A stretch of 64,000 nt of DNA from Eleusine coracana subsp. coracana. Lineage: Eukaryota > Streptophyta > Magnoliopsida > Poales > Poaceae. Positions 57,492 through 64,000 of this stretch are shown here, piece by piece. The first letter of the stretch is position 1, and each line of letters begins with the position of its first letter. Below the pieces are notes generated by a model. It was not told the DNA's origin, did no database searches, and saw nothing but the letters and a program-made list of their open reading frames with translations. Both the position numbers and the translations under genes were made by a program. Location of the stretch: positions 4,946,949 to 5,010,948 of the forward strand of contig CM064430.1 of the NCBI GenBank assembly GCA_032690845.1, read 5' to 3'.

Positions 57492-58214
57492 TGATGTGGA
57501 CAAGGGTTCCCGATCTTCCGAAAGGTTCTTGGTAAGTTGATTTGGTCGGAGGCGACACACAAATCGATCCGGCTTCAGAACAGCACGTTCTAAACCCCGC
57601 AATCGCAGCACGACGTCTCCTCTGGTTATCAACCGTCCAAAAGACGATTGACCTCGCCGAGAAGGCTAATCCCTGCCTGCGAATCAAGAACACAAGCAAG
57701 AACAACGAATAATGCAACACAATTTCAGATGTATGATTAAACTCTCGAAGTTGGGGTCTCACAAACCGATGAACGGCGAAACTGTTTATGAACAGAATTG
57801 ATCTAAGCAAAACCCGAACCCTAATGGTGCGGCGGTGGCTGTATATAAAGACCCTAGGGTCGTGCAAGACCCTCTGGACGCGCCCCGAATTGGGCTCAAC
57901 TAGATACAAGGCCCAAAGACAAAAAATAAGCGACGCAGCACCGACACAGATTCTGGACTCTCTCTTGTTTTGACGATTCCCGATGACTCCGGATGAATTT
58001 TGACATGAGGCCGCGGCATTGGAAAGGTCTTCTCCTTATCTTTCCGTGCATATGTAGAACGTCCAAATCCGAGTCCGTATGCGTCCTGGGCGACCGTTTT
58101 AGTACAGACTGGTCCTGGGCCCCGAAACAGACTCGAAGTCGGTTTTGATTGGGCCTCCACTTTGGCTTCCAAGCCCTTGCTGGCCCTCCACGTTTCCAAA
58201 TCCTTCTCCCATCA
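57492..58214 (-). repeat. 3' LTR of E4
   Basis: 723 bp; plus-strand ends TGATGTGGACAAGG and CTTCTCCCATCA, so the minus strand runs TGATG..CATCA. A purine-rich tract (complement of TCTCCTGGTCCTCTCC, 58215-58230) precedes it. CTTTATATACAGCC on the minus strand is a likely TATA region. The 5' LTR is not in the window, so the borders rest on ends and tract only. Confidence 0.65.
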
Positions 58215-59235
58215 TCTCCTGGTCCTCTCCATGGTTTCTAATCATAAAATAATCATTAGGTAGCAAACCATTCTCAAAAGTAACATATAGCGAAGAACGT
58301 AGGAACGAGCTCACCTCTAAATTTAGTTGTCGTGTACGAGCTCTAGTCATTGGACCTTGCAAGTCCAGATTTGGAGGAGTGTTGTGTGTATCCATAGGAG
58401 TGATGTCCTCATCATCCTCCCCCTCTTGAAGTGGAGTCGTCCTCGACTCAAGCTCATCCTCTTCTCCCAAGTATGGTTTCAAATCTGAAATGTTAAAAAT
58501 AGGACTAACCCCGAACTCGGGAGGCAACTCAAGTTTGTATGCATTATCATTAATCTTCTCTATTATTTTGAATGGACCATCAGCTCTAGGCATTAGTTTA
58601 GACTTTCTCAATTCTGGAAATCTATCCTTCCTTAAGTGTAACCACACTAAATCTCCTACATCAAGCTTTACTTCCTTTCTTCCCTTACTACCAGCAATTT
58701 TATACTTTTCATTCATCTTTTCAATGCTAAGTCTAGTGGTCTCATGTATTTGCAAAATAAATTCAGCACGCTCCTTAGCATCAATATGAACTCTCTCATT
58801 AATAGGTAGAGGAAGTATATCAAGTAGAGTACGGGGATCAAAACCATACACTACCTTGAATGGACTTACCTTGGTAGTAGAATGTGTTGCCCGATTATAA
58901 GCAAACTCAACATGAGGTAAGCATTCTTCCCATTGCTTCAAATTTTTCTTCAAAACAGCTCGCAACATAGTACCCAAAGTGCGGTTCACAACCTCAGTTT
59001 GTCCATCAGTTTGTGGATGACAAGTTGTAGAAAATAACAACTTTGTACCCAACTTATTCCACATGCGCCAAAAATGACTCAAGAATTTTGCATCACGATC
59101 TGAAACAATATTAGAAGGCATACCATGCAAACGTACAATTTCTTTGAAAAAAAAGATCAGCAATATAACTAGCATCATCAGTTTTATGACATGATATAAA
59201 GTGTGCCATCTTGGAAAAACGATCCACGACAACAA
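58099..59235 (-). pseudogene. E4 integrase, C-terminal half
   Basis: Continues the E4 polyprotein after a 1-base frameshift. Reads VSDRDAKFLSHFW (catalytic D), CHPQTDGQTEVVNRTLGTML (catalytic E), the KxVxxGF-like SPFKVVYGFDPRT, then GDLVWLHLRKDRFPELRKSK and DGPFKIIEKINDNAYKLELP. The tail is acidic (LESRTTPLQEGEDDEDI) and ends with a basic GPMTRARTRQLNLEV segment. The last 39 codons lie inside the 3' LTR. No standard chromodomain is obvious; the tail may be the CR-type motif known from CRM elements. Confidence 0.82.
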
Positions 59236-62200
59236 AAATGCTATCGCTCCCCCTCTTAGTCCTAGGCAGTCCTAAAATAAAGTCCATAGAAATATCCGCC
59301 CCAGGAATAGAAGGAACAGGAAGTGGCATGTATAAACCATGTGGATTCAATTGAGACTTAGCTTTTTGACATGTAGTGCAGCGAGCAACAAAACGCTCAA
59401 CATCTTTCCTCATCCTTGGCCAAAAGAAGTGTGTGGCCAAAATATCCTCTGTCTTCTTAGCACCAAAATGACCCATCAATCCACCTCCATGCGCCTCCTG
59501 CAACAACAAAAGACGAACGGAACCAACTGGAATGCATAGGCGGTTAGCTCTAAACAAGAATCCATCATTCAACACAAATTTGTGCCAAGCACGACCTTCT
59601 TTACAGTGCAGCAATACATCTTTAAAATCGACATCAACAACATATTGTTCTTTAATTGCCTCAAGTCCAAAAATTCTACAATCAAGTTGAGACAACAAAG
59701 TATATCGCCTCGATAAAGCATCAGCAATCACATTATCCTTCCCTTTCTTATGTTTAATAATATAAGGAAAAGACTCAATAAACTCAACCCATTTAGCATG
59801 TCTACGGTTCAAATTGCCTTGAGAACGAATATACTTAAGTGATTCATGATCAGAATGAATAACAAATTCTTTGGGCAACAAATAATGACGCCACGTTTCT
59901 AAAGAACGTACAAGTGCATATAGTTCCTTATCATACGTGGAATAATTCAAAACAGGCCCAGTAATTTTCTCACTAAAGTATGCAACAGGTTTACCATCTT
60001 GCATCAGAACACCACCAATGCCTATACCACTAGCATCACATTCAAGCTCAAAAGTCTTATCAAAATTGGGTAATTGCAGCAATGGTGCATGTGTAAGTTT
60101 GTCCTTCAAAGCATCAAAAGACTCATGATGTACCTTACCAAAATGGAAGTCAACGCCCTTCTTTGTCAACTCATGCAATGGTGCAGCAATGGTGCTGAAA
60201 TCTTTGACAAAGCGGCGGTAGAAACCTGCAAGACCAAGAAAACTCCTCACCTGTGTGATAGTTTCTGGTACAGGCCAGCTCTTTATGGCTTCAATCTTCG
60301 CCTCATCCACCTCAATTCCCTGTGGAGTCACAACATAGCCAAGAAAAGAGACTCGATCCGTGCAAAAGGTGCACTTCTCAAGGTTACCAAATAAACGTGC
60401 AACTCGCAAAGCATCAAAAACAGCACGCAAATGAATCATATGATCATCCGTGGATTTGCTATAAATCAAGATATCATCAAAGTAAACAACCACAAATTTG
60501 CCAATAAAAGGTCTTAAAACCTCATTCATCAAACGCATGAAAGTACTGGGTGCATTAGTTAACCCAAAAGGCATTACTAACCACTCATACAACCCGAATT
60601 TGGTTTTGAAAGCTGTTTTCCATTCATCTCCAAGTTTCATTCTAATTTGATGGTAGCCACTACGCAAATCAATTTTAGTGAAAATTATAGCACCACATAA
60701 CTCATCAAGCATGTCGTCTAGCCTAGGAATAGGATGACGATACCTAATAGTAATGTTATTAATGGCTCTACAATCTACACACATACGCCAAGAACCATCT
60801 TTCTTAGGAACCAAAAGTACAGGAACAACACAAGGACTAAGTGATTGACGAACATACCCACGATCCAAAAGGTCTTGGACTTGTCGTTGTATCTCCTTAG
60901 TCTCCTCAGGGTTGGTCCTATAAGCAGCACGGTTTGGTAAAGTAGCACCAGGAATCAAATCAATTTGATGCTCAATCCCTCTCAAAGGTGGCAATCCCGG
61001 GGGTATCTCAGCTGGGAAAACATCCTCATACTCCTGCAAAAGGTTAGTGACAGCAGGAGGCAAAGCACTAGAAGCAATATCACCAAGCAAAAACAAGGCT
61101 TGTTTGCATATCAAAGCATAGCAAATATCATCAGTAGAAATTTCAGCAAGCTCAGATTTTGTGGCAAGACATGAACGACCTTGTAATTTAATTGCAGCAC
61201 CCTTAGAACATGAAGAATCATTAACATTACTTGGTGTAGAAGCAGAATTAACAGGTTGCTGAATTTCAGGGCGTTTATTTTTCAAACTAGCAGCTCGTTC
61301 TAAATCAGCTTGTACAATTTCAGCAGGGGTCATTGGTAACAAAGTAATTTTAGTTCCTTTATGCATAAAAGTGTACTTATTACTTTTACCATGGTGTACA
61401 GCATCATTATCAAATTCCCAAGGTCTACCCAATAAAAGTGAACAAGCTTGCATGGGTACAACATCACAATCAACAGAATCCACATAGGAACCAATGGAAA
61501 AAGGAACTCTGCAAGTTTGTGTTACCTTAGCTTTTCCAGAGTCATTTAACCACTGAATGTAGTATGGATGTGGATGTGGGCGTGTGGTCAAATCAAGCTT
61601 CTTAACCACATCAGAACTCACCAAATTGTTGCAGCTTCCTCCATCAATGATGACACGTGCCCGACGGTTCTTGATGACGAAGAAAATCTGGAACAAGTTA
61701 TGTCGCTGCATCATCTCGGGTTGCTGGACTTGTGTGCTAAGCACACGCTGCACAATAATATTCATATAGCCCGTGGTATCTCCGCCTCCAAGGACGAGGT
61801 CACCGCTGGTGGCAGCGACATCCTCCTCCTCATCCTCCACATCGGAGGCGCTCATGTAACCGCCATCATCTGTCGCCACATATGCCCGCCTACTTGGGCA
61901 ATCTTTCTGCACATGGCCAAGACCATGGCAGCGGTGGCACTGAATCCCTGTAGTGCGTCCCGTCGAAGCAATAGAGGAGGCACTACTAGCCGGTACCTGC
62001 ACAGAATTTTTACCTGAGCGCGTAGAAGGGGCAGGGGCTGATCTTGGTGCTGCAGAAACAACACTAGCTGGTGGGGGCGGCCGGAAAGATGGCTTGGGCA
62101 GCCCCGAAGTCCCCGTCGGCCGTGGTGGGTAGAAATTCCTGGACTTGCTGTACTCCTCAAAAGCCTGGAAAAGTCCCTGTGATTCTTTCTCTGCAAGCAT

Positions 62201-62856
62201 AGCATACTGGAAACACTGGTTGAGGGTATAAAATTCTTTATAATCAAGGATGTCCTGAATTTCTTTTCTCAAACCAGAATAAAAGCGGCAAATCTGATCC
62301 TCTACTTTTTCAACCACAGCACAACGAATCAAACCCTTCTGAAGCTCACTAAAATACTCCTGAACAGTTTTATCTCCTTGATCTAAACGCTGCAGTTTAT
62401 TACGAATTTCTCTATAAAAAGAAGGAGGAACAAAACGATCACGCATTTCTACCTTAAGTTCTTCCCAAGTAGTAGGCAAATCGGTTTCAGCAGCTAGACC
62501 ACTCCACCAAACAGTAGCAAAGTCCTTAAACTCACTAGTGGCTTGTCTAACTCTATGTTGTTCAGGAACAAGGTGGGCATTAAATTTTTGTTCTACCGTC
62601 ATTTCCCAATCAAGGTAAGCATCACCATCGTATTGACCCGAAAACGAAGGAATTGAAAACTTAATTTTAGCATACGGATCATCTGGAGCATAGTTACCTT
62701 GTGTGCGACGGGTGTGGTTGTGGAAACCACCCATACCTTGAGGGTTACATTGCAAACGGCGTCGTAACCTTGCGGTCCTTGTAGCTGACCTATCGACGGT
62801 GCCATCAGCCTTATACACCGTTGCTTCATCATGATCGCCTTCAACGTCGTTGTTGG

Positions 62857-62887
<31 letters not shown>

Positions 62888-63037
62888 ATTGTTGTTGTTG
62901 TTGGTCTTGTGAGCGGTCTCCAATTCGACAACCTGATCGGTTAACTTAGAGACTCTCTTATCCAACCGCTCAATGCTTTCTCCCAGGTGAAGCTTGGTGA
63001 CGGCGTCGGTGACGGCCCTGGTGATCGTTTCTGCCAA
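59111..63037 (-). CDS. E4 gag-pol polyprotein, open to the integrase core
   Basis: 1308 codons. An N-terminal coiled coil (about 18-43) is followed by an Asn run from a (GTT)n repeat, the gag domain (about 172-266, FATVWWSGL and VQEYFSELQKGL), a zinc knuckle CHRCHGLGHVQKDC near 366, and a protease with IIDGGSCNNLVSS near 463. RT follows (CVDCRAINNITIRYRHPIP, FTKIDLRSGYHQIRM, YFDDILIYSKS near 851), then RNase H (LECDASGIGIGG near 1000, HSDHESLKY) and the integrase zinc finger (GHFGAKKTED, CTTCQKAKSQ, 1190-1223) with the core start DFILGLP and VVVDRFSKMAHFI. The frame ends at 59111 because of an extra base in an A8 run (59147-59154); the next frame carries the rest. Nearly intact, so a young copy or a sequencing slip. 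Confidence 0.88.
62847..62903. repeat. (GTT)n microsatellite in E4 gag
   Basis: About 17 GTT units with one interruption. On the coding strand it gives a run of asparagines with a single threonine between the coiled coil and the gag domain. Confidence 0.9.
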
Positions 63038-64000
63038 ATCACTCTGAACCGCCTACAAAGCCTTCTGTAACTGATTTTGGCTCACGCACTCATCCAATTT
63101 TGAGGGTGAAGCACCCTCCCCGTCGCTTCCTGACATCAGAAACACCAAAACAGGAAACAAAAAAGTGAAGGTTATCCCTACAAAACTACTAAGCAGTGGT
63201 GCCTCTCAACACAGCAAAAGTAAGCTTCTTGCAAAGCTCTTACAAAGTTCTGAAAACAACAAAGCGAAGGATACCAGGGAGAAGTGTTCCACGATTGCAA
63301 GGGTTACCAAATAACCTATGTGCTGTCCAGAAGAAGTATGTAGAGCTAGGAAGGCCAAATATGTATATATGAGTGGCACACAAATCAAAAACAGATAGTA
63401 AAGCTGAATAAGTGCCCAAGTAACTTGTCCCTAGTTGCTGGTCTAACTATGTCCTAGAACAGTAGTGATAGCAAAGAAGAAACAAGGAGACAAAGGGACA
63501 CAGCCGATAACAGGGGGCTTAGTGTAAAACAGCCAAACTCAGAAATTTCAGGGGGCTAGATGGAGCACTAGTAGGAATCCCAAATTTCTTTTTTTTGATT
63601 TTATTTTTTTGATATTTTTTTCCAACTGACTAGCAAAGAGGGAGAAACCACAAAAAATTTCAGCTCAAACCGAGCTAGGACGTGGCCTACAGAAAATCTT
63701 GAAGTTTCAGAAAACGTCGGGTTTCAACTTGAATGAATTTTTTCTTTATCTTCCCGATTTTTTTTGAATTTTTTGACGAGGGCACACAGGGCGTAGCCGA
63801 GTGTGGGTATGCTCAACTTTTCGTCTAGAATCTCCTGTAAAAATTTCAGCCAAAACGGACAACCGAGCGAAAAGTTATGGCTGTTTTACCGAAGGGGTGT
63901 CGGAATCGGTTTTGAAGAACCCGGTGGTTTCAGTGAAATCCGAGTCGGGCTTGGGGTCGGGTAGGGAGTTTTTTTTTTTTTTTGCGAGGTGGATGCAGCG
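63038..64000 (-). other. 5' leader of E4
   Basis: No coding frame. Composition is mixed, with A/T homopolymers at 63590-63620 and 63970-63985. It lies upstream of the gag ATG. No LTR end (CATCA) with a primer-binding site was found, so the 5' LTR should start beyond the window. The stretch TTTCTGATGTCAGGAAG (minus strand, about 63145) directly precedes gag. Confidence 0.5.

Larger units (their letters stand above)
57492..64000 (-). mobile_element. Gypsy chromovirus-like element E4, 5' end outside window
   Basis: Minus-strand element: 3' LTR 57492-58214, polypurine tract, pol and gag to 63037, long 5' leader to the window end. Its left border is next to GCAGC (57487-57491), the expected target duplication whose partner lies outside. 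Protease-RT-RNase H-integrase order and a single gag-pol frame place it in Ty3/gypsy. TGATG/CATCA LTR ends and a pol frame running into the LTR suggest the CRM group, which I infer with moderate doubt. Confidence 0.8.

Noticed and set aside
57220..57909. 229-codon minus-strand frame across the E4 LTR and E3
   Set aside because: It spans the E4/E3 border and LTR sequence; only the part downstream of 57491 has meaning, as the antisense exon in another frame.

Overview
The window is plant nuclear DNA, almost certainly from a grass (Poaceae). The evidence is Stowaway, Tourist and CACTA miniature elements with intact target-site duplications, a Helitron, Ty1/copia and Ty3/gypsy LTR retrotransposons nested in one another, TATA-driven GC-rich gene starts, and one spliced gene. 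I see no bacterial genes, rRNA, tRNA or CRISPR. The species cannot be fixed from the sequence; a panicoid grass fits the repeat types.

Left part (1 to 33.4 kb) is low-copy DNA with decayed gene copies and small transposons. Two anonymous membrane-protein families recur. Family P has one apparently intact two-exon copy (P-B, 14242-15826, 311 aa predicted), one exon-2 pseudogene broken by two Stowaway elements (P-A, 1052-1915), and a downstream-region remnant (P-C, 26693-26940). Family Q, a short two-helix protein, has a broken copy (Q-A, 5602-6110) and a better copy (Q-B, 33017-33391). A MED32 (Mediator subunit) pseudogene lies at 12273-12670 on the minus strand. Mobile DNA here: a hAT-type MITE (1-485), a Tourist MITE (6205-6547), a 5'-truncated copia element (6567-9590), a decayed CACTA end pair (13415-13695), a hAT transposase remnant (22700-23180), and a 2.5-kb Helitron (27069-29575) carrying a complete 412-bp CACTA MITE (27982-28393). 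Long stretches (16.2-22.0, 23.2-26.1, 29.6-32.9 kb) hold nothing I can name beyond local duplications.

Right part (33.6 to 64 kb) is a retrotransposon nest. An outer Tat-type gypsy element X (33585-49461, minus strand, target duplication GTGGC) contains two LTRs of a related element Y (34783-35659 and 43260-44151). The order on the coding strand is LTR-X, gag-X fused to RNase H, integrase, LTR-Y, gag-Y, protease, partial RT, a second copy of the fused gag/RNase H/integrase block, LTR-Y, X tail, LTR-X. The two 3.4-kb blocks are nearly identical, but the Y LTRs are clearly divergent in their first 300 bases, so a recombination or conversion edge lies inside the LTR. A second Tat-type element (E3, plus strand, from 49561) is full of stops, has lost the RT catalytic motif, and carries a spliced antisense gene. 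A chromovirus-like element (E4, minus strand, 57492 to beyond 64000) has inserted into that antisense gene; apart from one homopolymer frameshift its gag-pol is open, and its pol frame runs into its own 3' LTR.

Nothing forms a pathway. The window records stepwise transposition, local duplication and decay around a few low-copy grass genes. The most useful leads are the P family, the mosaic Y LTRs with the fused gag-RNase H block, the CCGGTT module shared by LTRs and coding DNA, and the spliced antisense gene of E3.
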